Shown here: positions 23,535-32,720 of the stretch, one piece after another
How positions within the stretch are numbered: position 1 is the stretch's first letter
Layout of the letters: each line of letters starts with the position of its first letter
Source: an uncultured Eubacteriales bacterium
GTDB taxonomy: Bacteria; Bacillota; Clostridia; Oscillospirales; UBA644
Assembly (NCBI GenBank): GCA_934501435.1
Contig: CAKSTW010000006.1
Coordinates: 75,092-139,091, forward strand
DNA: 64,000 nucleotides
Reading direction: 5' to 3'
Program-made: the position numbers and the translations under genes
The notes under the pieces: model-generated
The model's database searches: none
What the model was told of the DNA's origin: nothing
What the model saw: the letters and a program-made list of their open reading frames with translations, nothing else

Positions 23535-24962
23535 ATGGACAAATTCTTCAAGATCTCGGAACGCGGATCTAACATCAGGACCGAAATTTTTGCCGGTCTG
23601 ACCACATTCTTTGCTATGGCGTACATAGTAGTCACAAACCCCAATCAGATTACAAGCTTCGACCCGACTCTCGGCGGCGGACAGATCTGGAACTCCGTTT
23701 ACGTTGCTTCCATACTTGTCGCTACCATCGGTACCCTGCTTATGGCTTTCCTTGCGAAAATGCCGTTTGCTCAGGCTTGCGGAATGGGACTCAACTCATT
23801 CTTCTTCGTTTCTTTCATTCTGCCGGAAATCATTAACGGCGGCGACCCGATCAAAGGATACCAGGCAGGCTGCGTAATCATTCTCTGCGAAGGTATTCTC
23901 TTCCTTATCCTTTCGTTCAGCGGCATAAGACAGCAGATAGCGACCTCTCTTCCCGAATGTCTCAAAAAGGCAATTCCCGCAGGTATCGGTCTCTTTATTG
24001 CTTTCATCGGTTTCAAGAACGTAGGTCTTATCCAGGCAAACCAGTACACTTTCGTTCAGTTCTTCGATTTCCACGGTGCTATCACAAATGCTGAAAGCGC
24101 TATGGGCGTATGGACTGCCATAGCTCCCGTTGTTCTCACCTTCGTGGGTCTTATCCTTGTCGGAATCCTCACCAAAAAGAACGTAAAAGGAAGCATAATC
24201 ATTACCATTGCGGCTGTTACCGTTCTTTACTACCTCACAACATGGACTCTTCCCACCTTCGACTTCGGTCAGATAGGTCAGTCCTTCAAAGATTTCGCGG
24301 AAATCGGTATTGTCGGAGTATTCAAACCCGAATCCTGGTCTCATGCATTCGGCGGTTTTGAAAATGCAGGCGTTATCTTCAACGCTATAATGCTTATCCT
24401 TGTTTACTGCCTCGTTGATATGTTCGACACTCTCGGCACCCTCTACGGAACTGCTTCCGAAGCAGGAATGCTCGACGAAAACAACGACCCGATCAACGTT
24501 GACAAATGTATGATGTGCGACTCTATCGCAACCGTTTCCGGCGCTATTCTCGGAACATCTACCTGTACCACATTCGTCGAATCTTCCGCAGGCGTTGCGG
24601 CAGGCGGCAGAACCGGTCTTACAAGCCTTGTAACCGCTATCTGCTTTGCTCTCTGCCTCGTTCTCACACCGCTTGCTTCCATCGTTCCCTCTTGCGCAAC
24701 TTCCCCCGCACTCATCTTCGTCGGCGTTCTTATGCTTAAGAGCTTCGCGAAAGTTGATATGTCGGATATGAGTTCCGCTATTCCCGCATTCCTCGCACTC
24801 ATCATGATGCCCCTTACCTACTCCATTGCAAACGGTATCGGCATCGGAGCGATCGCTTACACTCTTATCGCTATTTTCTCCGGAAAATACACCAAGAAAG
24901 ATATTATCGTAACGATAATCTCCATACTCTTCATTCTCAAATTCATATTCATCACAATGTAA
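23535..24962 (+). CDS. Guanine/hypoxanthine permease, NCS2 AzgA-like family (PbuG/PbuO type)
   Basis: Proton-coupled purine importer of 475 residues with about 12-14 hydrophobic segments. The N-terminus has ERGSNIRTEIFAGLTTFFAMAYIVVTNP, and later GTSTCTTFVESSAGVAAGGRTGLTS, both hallmarks of the COG2252 branch, distinct from the uracil/xanthine branch of NCS2. A guanine riboswitch directly upstream supports guanine or hypoxanthine as substrate, so uptake would fall when the base is plentiful. AGGAGGG precedes the ATG. Monocistronic with a strong terminator. Confidence 0.93.
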   Translation: MDKFFKISERGSNIRTEIFAGLTTFFAMAYIVVTNPNQITSFDPTLGGGQIWNSVYVASILVATIGTLLMAFLAKMPFAQACGMGLNSFFFVSFILPEIINGGDPIKGYQAGCVIILCEGILFLILSFSGIRQQIATSLPECLKKAIPAGIGLFIAFIGFKNVGLIQANQYTFVQFFDFHGAITNAESAMGVWTAIAPVVLTFVGLILVGILTKKNVKGSIIITIAAVTVLYYLTTWTLPTFDFGQIGQSFKDFAEIGIVGVFKPESWSHAFGGFENAGVIFNAIMLILVYCLVDMFDTLGTLYGTASEAGMLDENNDPINVDKCMMCDSIATVSGAILGTSTCTTFVESSAGVAAGGRTGLTSLVTAICFALCLVLTPLASIVPSCATSPALIFVGVLMLKSFAKVDMSDMSSAIPAFLALIMMPLTYSIANGIGIGAIAYTLIAIFSGKYTKKDIIVTIISILFILKFIFITM

Positions 24963-24980
24963 TTTGACCTGAATGGTTTA

Positions 24981-25009
24981 AGCCCCCGGAAGATTTCCGG
25001 GGGCTTTTT
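24981..25009 (+). terminator. Terminator after the purine permease
   Basis: 11-bp perfect GC-rich stem AGCCCCCGGAA/TTCCGGGGGCT with a three-base loop and T5. The convergent gene ends two bases beyond. Confidence 0.93.
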
Positions 25010-25010
25010 G

Positions 25011-27668
25011 TTATCTGTTTCTTATTGCGTCGATGGGTTTCTTCGAGGCGATGCGTTTAACGGGTATATAACTTGCAAGAAACGCCGTGAGCATACTCAC
25101 GCAAAGAAGGAGCAATATCTGACGTATGCCGAACGACAAAACAGTAATAAGAAGGAACGTCGATTTTCTTATCGCAGAATTTATCACGGCGACGGCAACC
25201 GCCGTAACTGCCGAGGCAAAGATAAAGTTTATTGCGGCGATAACGAAACTTTCGGAGAAGAATATTCTGAAAACGTCGTTGCTGCGGGAGCCTATCGCGC
25301 GAAGAATTCCTATTTCCCGTTTTTTGTAAGAGATGCTGATGCTTATGAAATTCGAGAGCATAAGCGCCGCGAAAAGCGCGAAGCCGATTCCCACACACAG
25401 GAAGACAGAAGATAAAGCCTTAAATCCTCCCTTAAGACCGCTCGTCTGGTTTATAACCGCATTCTCGAGCGAATAAACCGTTTTTGCAGTCGTTTCGGTA
25501 AGGTCGCCGTATTGCACAAGCGCTTTGATCTCGTCCGCATTATCAGGCATTTTCCCGACCGCATAAGAATATATCCCACTGTCTTTTTCAATCAATGAAG
25601 AATATAATTTTTCGCTGACGAAAAGCGTCTGTCCTTTTTCGTCGGATTCTATTATCCCGACAATTTTCGCGTCTTTATTCTCAACTTTATACTCACCTAT
25701 CATATAATCGGTTGAAAGCACGCAGGAATTATCGGCTGAAAGAGGCGATTTCCATGAATTATCGAAAAAGACGTCGGACGTTACGACTATTTCATTTTCC
25801 GCAAGAGACTGTTTTTCTTCTGACAGCCATGTCACCGACGAAAAATCAAGAGAGGTATCGGGCAGAACGATATTGGGATAAACCCTGAGATCCTTTATTG
25901 CGGAAAAAGAAGAGATATAAGGGTTTTTCACGATTTTGGGCTCCGGCTCCGGCATTTTTGCTTTAAGGTTTGAAATAAAGCCGTCGCCGACAAACGCCGC
26001 GTCAGAAAGGCTGTAAGTCTTCCGATAATTCAGTTCGGACTGAACCGCCATGCTGTTTATCTGATCTATAAGGTTATTTTCTCCGTTTTCGGAAGTTTCG
26101 TTTTTCTTCAGATATGTTTTAAGAGAAACCCCCGTATCTATAATTCCGACGACGGTATACTTCTCACCGCCGAACTCAAACGTCCTGCCGACGATTTCGT
26201 TTTCAGTCTGTATGTATTTTGCAAAGACAAAAAGTTCCGAGATATATTTCGAAACCGCGATCTCGTTTTTCGAGCCGTCGGGAAGCCGACCCGAAATCAG
26301 TTTATAACCGAGGTTTGCAAGATATCCGTCGTCCGTTTCGACAAAGCCGCCGAAAGCCTGATCAAGTTGTCTGTAATCGTCGTTTATTTTGTTTCCGGAA
26401 GCGTCTATCTGCCGCGAGAAATTGAGAAAACCTTCTTCGGGAAGATATACGCCGCGAACCTCAAACCCGACATCTTTTTTAATTGTCTCTATATCGTTGT
26501 CGTCAAGTTTTGTATTATAGTGGTCGTAATAAAAACTTTCGGGCGAATAGCATATCCTTTTCGCTTTCTTGAAGCCGGCATAAGTTATCTGCGAATCTTT
26601 TATGGACTTTGCGCAGGCGTCGAAATGCTTATACGAACTCATGGCGTCGGAAACTCCGAAAAGCGAAAACGCGATAACGGAGAGTAAAACCGTTACGGCA
26701 AGCTTGAATTTTTTATGCTTAAGCCCGCTTACTCCGAGTTTTGCGGCGTCTTTTATGGGAAGTTTCGATTTTATCAGCATGAAGGGGTCTTTCGAGTCGT
26801 TTTGTATCGCCGAATTATCTGTCGGAACGGAAGTTCTGCCGCCGTGCTTTCCGTCAAGGGAAATTTCGGCGCCGCTCTTTAATTTGTCTATATATTCGTT
26901 AATTTTTATTCTGTCGTCTTCGGTAAGGTGATACCCTTCGGAAACGGTAACCGTTTTTCCCGAGAAAGTCAACGGCGCTTCGGCTGTCGGCTTTTCGGTA
27001 TAAGTGACGTCGTTTATTATTTTGCCGTCGGAAAGTTCGATTATTCTGTCGGCATATTTTTCCGCGAACTCCCTGTCATGAGAAACAACGATGACAAGTT
27101 TGTCGGCTGAGAGTTTTTTAAGGGTGTCAAGGATCTGTTTACCCGTCGCGGAGTCAAGCGCTCCCGTCGGTTCGTCCGCCATTATGATCTTCGGGTTCTT
27201 TACAAGGGCGCGGGCTATTGCGACTCTCTGCTTCTGCCCGCCCGACAGTTCGTTCGGCTGTCTTTTCCCGTAGCCGTCAAGGTCGACTTCGCGAAGAATG
27301 TCGTTTATTTCCTCATCGGTCGCCTTTCTGCCCTGAAGTTCTATCGAAAGAGCGATATTCGCACCGACCGAAAACTCATCAAGAACGTTGTATTCCTGAA
27401 AAATAAAGCCTATATATGTATTTCGGTACGAATCGAAATGTTTTTGCTTAAACGTTTTCGACGAAACGCCCTTTATAATTATTTCGCCTCCGTCGCAGGT
27501 ATCGAGCCCTCCCAGAAGATTGAGAAGCGTTGACTTTCCGCTCCCTGATTTTCCCAAAAGAAAGACCATTCCTCTGTCGGGAAAATTGAGAGATACGCCG
27601 TCAAGAGCCTTTACAGGAACTCCCTTTTTCGGTTTATATGTTTTTGTCAGATTTTTAATTTCAAGCAT
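25011..27668 (-). CDS. ABC transporter ATPase fused to FtsX-type permease (MacB-like)
   Basis: One 885-residue chain combining both halves of an exporter. Residues 1 to about 225 are the ATPase, with Walker A GKSGSGKST (about 38-46), signature LSGGQKQRVAIARAL and Walker B IIMADEPTGALDS. A linker follows, then a transmembrane helix near residue 325, a large extracytoplasmic domain of about 400 residues, and three C-terminal helices ending in SYIPVKRIASKKPIDAIRNR, typical of FtsX domains. Such proteins export peptides or lipoproteins or resist antimicrobials; the cargo is unknown. AGAGGTG precedes the ATG. No two-component system is adjacent. Confidence 0.9.
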   Translation of the reverse strand: MLEIKNLTKTYKPKKGVPVKALDGVSLNFPDRGMVFLLGKSGSGKSTLLNLLGGLDTCDGGEIIIKGVSSKTFKQKHFDSYRNTYIGFIFQEYNVLDEFSVGANIALSIELQGRKATDEEINDILREVDLDGYGKRQPNELSGGQKQRVAIARALVKNPKIIMADEPTGALDSATGKQILDTLKKLSADKLVIVVSHDREFAEKYADRIIELSDGKIINDVTYTEKPTAEAPLTFSGKTVTVSEGYHLTEDDRIKINEYIDKLKSGAEISLDGKHGGRTSVPTDNSAIQNDSKDPFMLIKSKLPIKDAAKLGVSGLKHKKFKLAVTVLLSVIAFSLFGVSDAMSSYKHFDACAKSIKDSQITYAGFKKAKRICYSPESFYYDHYNTKLDDNDIETIKKDVGFEVRGVYLPEEGFLNFSRQIDASGNKINDDYRQLDQAFGGFVETDDGYLANLGYKLISGRLPDGSKNEIAVSKYISELFVFAKYIQTENEIVGRTFEFGGEKYTVVGIIDTGVSLKTYLKKNETSENGENNLIDQINSMAVQSELNYRKTYSLSDAAFVGDGFISNLKAKMPEPEPKIVKNPYISSFSAIKDLRVYPNIVLPDTSLDFSSVTWLSEEKQSLAENEIVVTSDVFFDNSWKSPLSADNSCVLSTDYMIGEYKVENKDAKIVGIIESDEKGQTLFVSEKLYSSLIEKDSGIYSYAVGKMPDNADEIKALVQYGDLTETTAKTVYSLENAVINQTSGLKGGFKALSSVFLCVGIGFALFAALMLSNFISISISYKKREIGILRAIGSRSNDVFRIFFSESFVIAAINFIFASAVTAVAVAVINSAIRKSTFLLITVLSFGIRQILLLLCVSMLTAFLASYIPVKRIASKKPIDAIRNR

Positions 27669-27698
27669 AAAGCACCTCTATGTAGCCGACGGAAACCG

Positions 27699-27911
27699 TC
27701 AGCCTTCAAATTCTTTGTCTCTTTCTCTGAAAAGAAGAGATATGCACCAAAGTCCCGCAAGTCCTACGAGAGTAAATACTATGCGGCTTATTGCGGAACC
27801 CGCACCGCCGAAAAGCCACGCAACGATATCAAAGGAAAAAATCCCGACGCTCCCCCAGTTTATCGCTCCGATGACCGTAAGGCAAAGTGCTATTCTGTCA
27901 ATTATCATCAT
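27699..27911 (-). CDS. Small DUF378 membrane protein
   Basis: A 70-residue protein with two hydrophobic segments separated by a GG AGSAI turn. The sequence INWGSVGIFSFDIVAWLFGG is characteristic of the DUF378 family, whose function is unknown. GAGGTGATATAA precedes two adjacent ATG codons; the first is used here. It lies 30 bases upstream of the ABC exporter gene on the same strand, so they may be co-transcribed, and 56 bases downstream of dacB. Confidence 0.85.
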   Translation of the reverse strand: MMIIDRIALCLTVIGAINWGSVGIFSFDIVAWLFGGAGSAISRIVFTLVGLAGLWCISLLFRERDKEFEG

Positions 27912-27967
27912 TTATATCACCTCGCGTATATTTTTCTCCTTAAATTGAAAAATTATACGCGGATTTT

Positions 27968-28948
27968 TTATTTGCAATACGCGTTGTATAACGTCAGCAC
28001 GTCACTGAACCTCGAAAGAGCCGTCGGGCAACCGTAGACCGCGATAATATACTTTTCGCCGTCTTTTTCAAACGCCGCGACAAGACAGTTCCCCGCGCTC
28101 TCGGTGTATCCTGTCTTTACGCCTATTGCGTCCGCACAGTAATAATCGGAATCCGGGTCGAGGAGTTTATTCGTGTTTTTCCATTCGTTGATTTCGCCGC
28201 TTTCGGACCTCACGGTCGCCCTGAATGTTTTTACGGCTTCGGCTATCGTCTGATCCGACAGCGCGTATTTAGTAATTTTGACCATATCGTAAACGGACGT
28301 ATAGTGATCGTCGTCGTGAATTCCGTCGGGACAGGTAAAGTGAGTGTTTTCAAGACCCAAAGTCTTCGCAAAACCGTTCATTTCATCGACAAACGCCGAG
28401 ACCGCCTTCTTTGCGGAAAGCTCCGGGTCGCCCGTTATTTTACGGCCTGCCGCCGCGGCAAGAACGTAAGCGGCGTCGTTTCCGCTCGGCATAAGCATAC
28501 CTTTCATAACGGAAGCAACTTTGATCTTCTGTCCGATTTTCAGATATGCTCTCGAAGAAAGCGGGTGAATAAGTCCGATCTCGTCGCCGACGGTTATAAC
28601 GTCGTCGGGAGACAGAAACTGAAGCGCGGTATAGGCGGTGAGCAGTTTTGTCGTGCTTGCGGGGTATATTTTCCCGCCGTTCTCCGTTTTTTCATACAGG
28701 GGACGGCTTCTCTTATATGAATAGACTATCGCGTTTTTCGCGGATACGGTAACCGCCGTTTCCGGCTCTGCGGGAACAAAAACTTCGGGGCTTGCAAGTT
28801 CCGAATAATAAGCGCCCGAAATAATTTTCTCGGCTTGCGCTTTCGCGGCGTTCGACATTGCGAAAATGATACATACCGAAGTGAGCGCCGCGATAAGAAA
28901 GAGGCTTATCGCCGTAATTTTCAGTTGTGTTTTCTTTTTAGTTCTCAT
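27968..28948 (-). CDS. dacB: D-alanyl-D-alanine carboxypeptidase (serine peptidase S11)
   Basis: Low-molecular-weight penicillin-binding protein that trims the terminal D-alanine from peptidoglycan stem peptides. The three active-site motifs are all present in the 326-residue chain: STTK at 98-101 with the nucleophile S98, SGN at 155-157 and KTG at 278-280. One N-terminal hydrophobic segment (about 9-31) acts as signal or anchor. There is no C-terminal amphipathic extension like that of PBP5, so the protein is short. I chose the ATG at 28948 with AGGAGAAT upstream rather than the TTG at 28972. The gene overlaps gntR by 11 bases, placing it in the transporter operon. The symbol denotes family, not orthology. 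Confidence 0.92.
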   Translation of the reverse strand: MRTKKKTQLKITAISLFLIAALTSVCIIFAMSNAAKAQAEKIISGAYYSELASPEVFVPAEPETAVTVSAKNAIVYSYKRSRPLYEKTENGGKIYPASTTKLLTAYTALQFLSPDDVITVGDEIGLIHPLSSRAYLKIGQKIKVASVMKGMLMPSGNDAAYVLAAAAGRKITGDPELSAKKAVSAFVDEMNGFAKTLGLENTHFTCPDGIHDDDHYTSVYDMVKITKYALSDQTIAEAVKTFRATVRSESGEINEWKNTNKLLDPDSDYYCADAIGVKTGYTESAGNCLVAAFEKDGEKYIIAVYGCPTALSRFSDVLTLYNAYCK

Positions 28949-29315
28949 TTTTATTCTCCTCGATATTTTCAATTACGGAAATAAGTTCTTCCTTGGTAAT
29001 TTCCGAACGCAGAAAATCTTTTGCGAAATTTTCGAATTCGGGCAGTTTTTTTCTTGAAAGTTCCTTTATTTTTTCAACGGCGTCGGGCGTGACAAACGTT
29101 CCGATACCGCCGGCGGCGGAAATTATTCCGAGCCTCGTCAGTTCGCCGTAAGATTTCGCAACGGTATTCGGGTTTACGCCCGCTTTGAGCGAAAATTCCC
29201 TTACCGACGGGATCTTGTCGCCGGGTCTCAAAAATCCGAGAAGAATATACTTTTTAATTTCCTCGGTTATCTGCTCCCATACGGGAAGTTTGCTGAAGGT
29301 ATTGACCGTAAACAA
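28938..29315 (-). CDS. GntR-family transcriptional regulator, YtrA subfamily
   Basis: A 125-residue DNA-binding repressor. A winged helix-turn-helix occupies residues 10-75 (PSVREFSLKAGVNPNTVAKSY), followed by only a short helical tail of about 45 residues, which is diagnostic of the YtrA subfamily. These proteins usually repress their own operon encoding an ABC transporter and respond to cell-wall-active antibiotics. The start is TTG, supported by GAGGAGGTA five bases upstream and the lack of other start codons nearby. It is third in an ATPase-permease-regulator-carboxypeptidase operon. A fitting operator lies upstream at 32645-32677. Confidence 0.92.
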   Translation of the reverse strand: MFTVNTFSKLPVWEQITEEIKKYILLGFLRPGDKIPSVREFSLKAGVNPNTVAKSYGELTRLGIISAAGGIGTFVTPDAVEKIKELSRKKLPEFENFAKDFLRSEITKEELISVIENIEENKNEN

Positions 29316-29319
29316 TCCG

Positions 29320-31761
29320 CTACCTCCTCTTTTCCGCCGTAAGAACCACGCTGTACTCGTCTTCGGCGGTAATTCCGTATTTATTTTTCAAAAGAGCGAT
29401 CATCTTTTCAGTAAGAAGAATCCCTCCTCCTTTTTCCGCCGTTCCGTCGGAATATTTTATTTCGGGGACGGCATAAAAGGAGTCCGCAGAACCTTTAAGC
29501 CCCGTTCCCTTCAGAATATACGAAATATCGTCGGGATCGGTTATCTGCGTGCCGTTTACGGACATTGCGGTAACCTGCGGAACATCTCTGTCGATTATTT
29601 TATTGCCGGACGGAAGATATTTCGAGAGGACTTTTTCGACGTTTTCCGTTCTAGGCAGATAAATATTCATAGGCATGCCGTTTATAAAACAGGAAATATA
29701 ATAATACTCGCCGTCTCCGATATTTTCGAACTCTTCGGCATAAGGAATTATCGCCGAGATAAAGCCGCCTATCGATTCCTTGTCGTAGCCTATCGAGAGA
29801 AGGTCGAAAGATTCGGTCGAATATTTCTTTTCGAAGATGCCGCCGAGAAGACTGACGGAAGAAGGAAGGTCTTCCCTGTTTTTAAGCGCGGACAGCGTTT
29901 TATTATAATAATCGGCAAACACTTCCTGCAGAGCCGTTTTATCAACAAACACCGCCGTATAGAAATTGAGATACGTCGGAAGTTTCACGGTAACAGCCCC
30001 GTCGGCAGACTTCGATTTCGCGACAGCCGAGCGCACGACCTCCGACGGCAGATAACCGCTGCCGGTGAAGTATAAAAGATCGGTATTTTTGCCGCTTGAG
30101 ATATAAGGTCTGCCTTTTTCGGGAACTTCGGCTTCGGAATTGAAATATTCATATATCCGCGAAAGGTTTTCTCCCGAAAGAGCCGAGCGCCTGACGTGAT
30201 ATTTCCCGTTTACAAAATATATACCGAAAAGCCCCTGCTCGGAATTTCTGCCGTTGACGCGCGAAATAAAAGAAGAACCGCCTTTTTCGGAAAGAGCCGC
30301 CGCAAGATCGCTTTCAAAATCGGTCGTTTCCGCAAGGAAAACCTCCGACGGAAGCCCGTGAAGAACGACTCCGTCCTGCATAAAAATAATTTCCTGAGGC
30401 TTTTCAGGGAAAGAACGCCAATAAAAATCATTCTTAAACTCTTCCTCCGCCGAAAGATATTCGACAAGAAGAGAAAACTCTTCGGAAGACAGACTTTTCG
30501 AAAAACTGCTTCTTTCCGTTCTTTTTTCGGTCTTTATTTCCGCCGTGAAAGAAAGAGACATTTCTCCTGATCCCGGAAAGGTTTCCTTATCCTTTAACAA
30601 GTTGAAAAGTCTGCTGCCGGCGGGTATTTCGACAGACACGGTCTCCTGATTAAGGTTGCTGAAAGACAACTGCCCGTACTTAGGGATATGCGCCGTCATT
30701 TTAACGACTTCGCCGCTGGCAAAAAAGATTTCGCCTTCGTAACGGAGACCACCGCTCCAAAGCCCGATATAAACCAGAACCGAAACGACAACGGCGACGC
30801 CGAAAACGGCGGCTCCCTTAAGGATTTCTTTGCGGAGACCTCTGTTCATCAGAACTTCGCAGAGAAACACCCCCAGGATCAAAAAGAAGAGCAGGAAAAC
30901 GGAAGAACCGCTGCCGAGCCCGCAGACAAAGACAAAACAGGCGGGCAGATAAATGCCGAACCGCACAAGATCAAAAACGGAGCGGCTCACATAAGGTTCT
31001 CCCGCTTTTTCGAATTTCCGTTTTTTGAAAAGAAATTTGCCTGCAAAAATAAGTAAGATCGCAAAAACAAGCCCGTAAATCACTCCGAATACCGAATTGA
31101 GCCCCGCCTTGTTATCAGAAATAAAGATATACGGAATTCCGCATACCGACGGCAAAAACGTGGTGCTTTTCCTGAAAAAACCGCCCGTGAAAATTCTGAC
31201 GGAAAGTTCCAGAACCGCGGGTGAAAGCAGGAATACCGCGGTAAGAATTATATGCGTAACGTATGTTCCCGAAAGAAACGCCGCCGCACAAGTCAGCATA
31301 AAAGCCGAAAAATACGCGATAAACCAGAACAGAACCGTAATCAGATATATTTCGGGAATTACGTAAATATTATTTCCGCAGAAAACATGAAGTTCAACAC
31401 CCGCAAGAAAAGTCATCAAAAGACACGGAATAAAGCAGGCAATGCCTCCGGTCAGAACGCCCGTACAGAATATCGCGGAACGGTTTATCGGAAGAGAGCC
31501 CGCAAAATCGCTCTGTTTTTTCGAAAAAAGGAATCGGAATATAAATATGCCGAGAAGCACGGGATAAATATAAACGAATGCCAGAAGTCCGTATGAAAGA
31601 TCGGAGACTTCTCCGAAAAGAAAGATATACGACGATTTCCTCATATAAATAAGAAAAGACGAGATCAGCATTACTATATTCGAGGAAATAAAAAACGGAA
31701 GGATCCTTTTCAGCAGATATACGAAATAACGGCGATCAAAAAAAGCATTATTTTTCGGCAT
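29320..31761 (-). CDS. ABC transporter permease with large extracytoplasmic C-terminal part
   Basis: An 813-residue membrane protein. About eight hydrophobic segments lie in the first 330 residues, and another at about 310-330 leads into a soluble region of roughly 450 residues rich in beta-type sequence. The N-terminal part resembles ABC-2 permeases encoded next to YtrA regulators, and the C-terminal half looks like the DUF6449-type extension; the latter is a family impression, not a motif match. It overlaps the upstream ATPase gene by 14 bases. Likely role is export or sensing of a lipid-linked or antimicrobial molecule at the membrane. Confidence 0.75.
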   Translation of the reverse strand: MPKNNAFFDRRYFVYLLKRILPFFISSNIVMLISSFLIYMRKSSYIFLFGEVSDLSYGLLAFVYIYPVLLGIFIFRFLFSKKQSDFAGSLPINRSAIFCTGVLTGGIACFIPCLLMTFLAGVELHVFCGNNIYVIPEIYLITVLFWFIAYFSAFMLTCAAAFLSGTYVTHIILTAVFLLSPAVLELSVRIFTGGFFRKSTTFLPSVCGIPYIFISDNKAGLNSVFGVIYGLVFAILLIFAGKFLFKKRKFEKAGEPYVSRSVFDLVRFGIYLPACFVFVCGLGSGSSVFLLFFLILGVFLCEVLMNRGLRKEILKGAAVFGVAVVVSVLVYIGLWSGGLRYEGEIFFASGEVVKMTAHIPKYGQLSFSNLNQETVSVEIPAGSRLFNLLKDKETFPGSGEMSLSFTAEIKTEKRTERSSFSKSLSSEEFSLLVEYLSAEEEFKNDFYWRSFPEKPQEIIFMQDGVVLHGLPSEVFLAETTDFESDLAAALSEKGGSSFISRVNGRNSEQGLFGIYFVNGKYHVRRSALSGENLSRIYEYFNSEAEVPEKGRPYISSGKNTDLLYFTGSGYLPSEVVRSAVAKSKSADGAVTVKLPTYLNFYTAVFVDKTALQEVFADYYNKTLSALKNREDLPSSVSLLGGIFEKKYSTESFDLLSIGYDKESIGGFISAIIPYAEEFENIGDGEYYYISCFINGMPMNIYLPRTENVEKVLSKYLPSGNKIIDRDVPQVTAMSVNGTQITDPDDISYILKGTGLKGSADSFYAVPEIKYSDGTAEKGGGILLTEKMIALLKNKYGITAEDEYSVVLTAEKRR

Positions 31762-32632
31762 AGCCCACAGCCTCCGTTTCGTAAATAAATATTTCTTCGA
31801 GTGTCAGCGGCAGAAAATCGAGTATCAGGGGATTTTTTTGCATAAGTATTTCTCTTGTCTTCTCTTCTCCGCCGCGGACGATAAGCGTATAAACAGAACC
31901 GAGAGACGATAATCCGACAATGTCAAGCCCGTCAAAAACCGGTTCTTTTTCGTCTTTGAAAGACACCTGAACCTTGACCATGTCCGTCGTAATGTCAAAA
32001 ACATCCCCGCAGACTACGGTTTTTCCCGCATGGATTATACAGACTCCGTCGCAGAGGCTTTCGGTCTCCCTGATGTCATGACTCGAAAGAAGAAAGGTCG
32101 TATTTTTCCCTTCCGCTTTTTCGTACATCAGTTTTTTGACATAACTGCGCATCACCGGATCGAGCCCGTCGAAAGTTTCGTCAAGGAAAACATATTCGGT
32201 ATTACAGGCAAGTGCTGCGGCGACCGACAACTGTTTTTTCATACCTTTTGAAAACGATCCTATCTTACTTTCGGGGCGAAAACCGAGATACTCTGTTATC
32301 CTTGAAAATTCACCGCCGTCAAAATTCTTATAAAACACGGAATAGACCTGTTTTATATCGGAAACGGAAGAACCTGTCGGGAAATACGCTTCATCGCTTA
32401 TAAAAACGGTTTTTTCTTTCACTTCAGCCGAGTCAAAAACTCTTTTTCCGTCGATAAGAACTTCTCCTTTATCGGGGGAATATACGCCTGCGGCAAGTCG
32501 AAGAAGCGTACTCTTTCCCGCCCCGTTCGTTCCGACAAGTCCGAAAACGCCGCCCGACTTTACGGAAAAAGAAACATTGTCAAGAACTGTTTTTCCGTCA
32601 AAACATTTTGTAATATTAAGAAATTCTACCAT
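31748..32632 (-). CDS. ABC transporter ATP-binding protein
   Basis: ATPase subunit of 294 residues for the permease encoded immediately downstream. Walker A GTNGAGKST is at about residues 34-42, the signature is degenerate (FSKGMKKQL rather than LSGGQ), and Walker B is VFLDETFDGLDP with the catalytic glutamate retained. The H-loop is LLSSHDI. A C-terminal extension of about 80 residues is typical of this exporter branch. GGAGGATATT precedes the ATG. First gene of the GntR-controlled operon, with a strong promoter and operator directly upstream. Confidence 0.92.
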   Translation of the reverse strand: MVEFLNITKCFDGKTVLDNVSFSVKSGGVFGLVGTNGAGKSTLLRLAAGVYSPDKGEVLIDGKRVFDSAEVKEKTVFISDEAYFPTGSSVSDIKQVYSVFYKNFDGGEFSRITEYLGFRPESKIGSFSKGMKKQLSVAAALACNTEYVFLDETFDGLDPVMRSYVKKLMYEKAEGKNTTFLLSSHDIRETESLCDGVCIIHAGKTVVCGDVFDITTDMVKVQVSFKDEKEPVFDGLDIVGLSSLGSVYTLIVRGGEEKTREILMQKNPLILDFLPLTLEEIFIYETEAVGYAEK

Positions 32633-32644
32633 AATATCCTCCGC

Positions 32645-32677
32645 AATAAGTGTACTATATCGCTTGGTACACTTATT
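32645..32677. promoter_or_regulatory. Probable GntR operator
   Basis: An 11-bp perfect inverted repeat, AATAAGTGTAC (32645-32655) and GTACACTTATT (32667-32677), with an 11-base spacer. It overlaps the -10 element and the start site of the ABC-gntR-dacB promoter, the right place for repression by the GntR protein of this operon. Confidence 0.8.
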
Positions 32678-32703
32678 ATAGCAAAAGAAAAAGGCCCTGT
32701 CAA
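32675..32703 (-). promoter_or_regulatory. Promoter of the ABC-gntR-dacB operon
   Basis: On the minus strand, perfect TTGACA (32703-32698), 17-base spacer and perfect TATAAT (32680-32675). The -35 box forms the loop of the phoU terminator. Confidence 0.92.
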
Positions 32704-32712
32704 GAGCCTTTT
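32688..32712 (-). terminator. Terminator of the pst-phoU operon
   Basis: On the minus strand AAAAGGCTC (32712-32704) pairs with GGGCCTTTT (32697-32689), one G-T pair, followed by T residues. The six-base loop is TTGACA, the -35 box of the next operon. Confidence 0.75.
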
Positions 32713-32720
32713 ATAAATTT

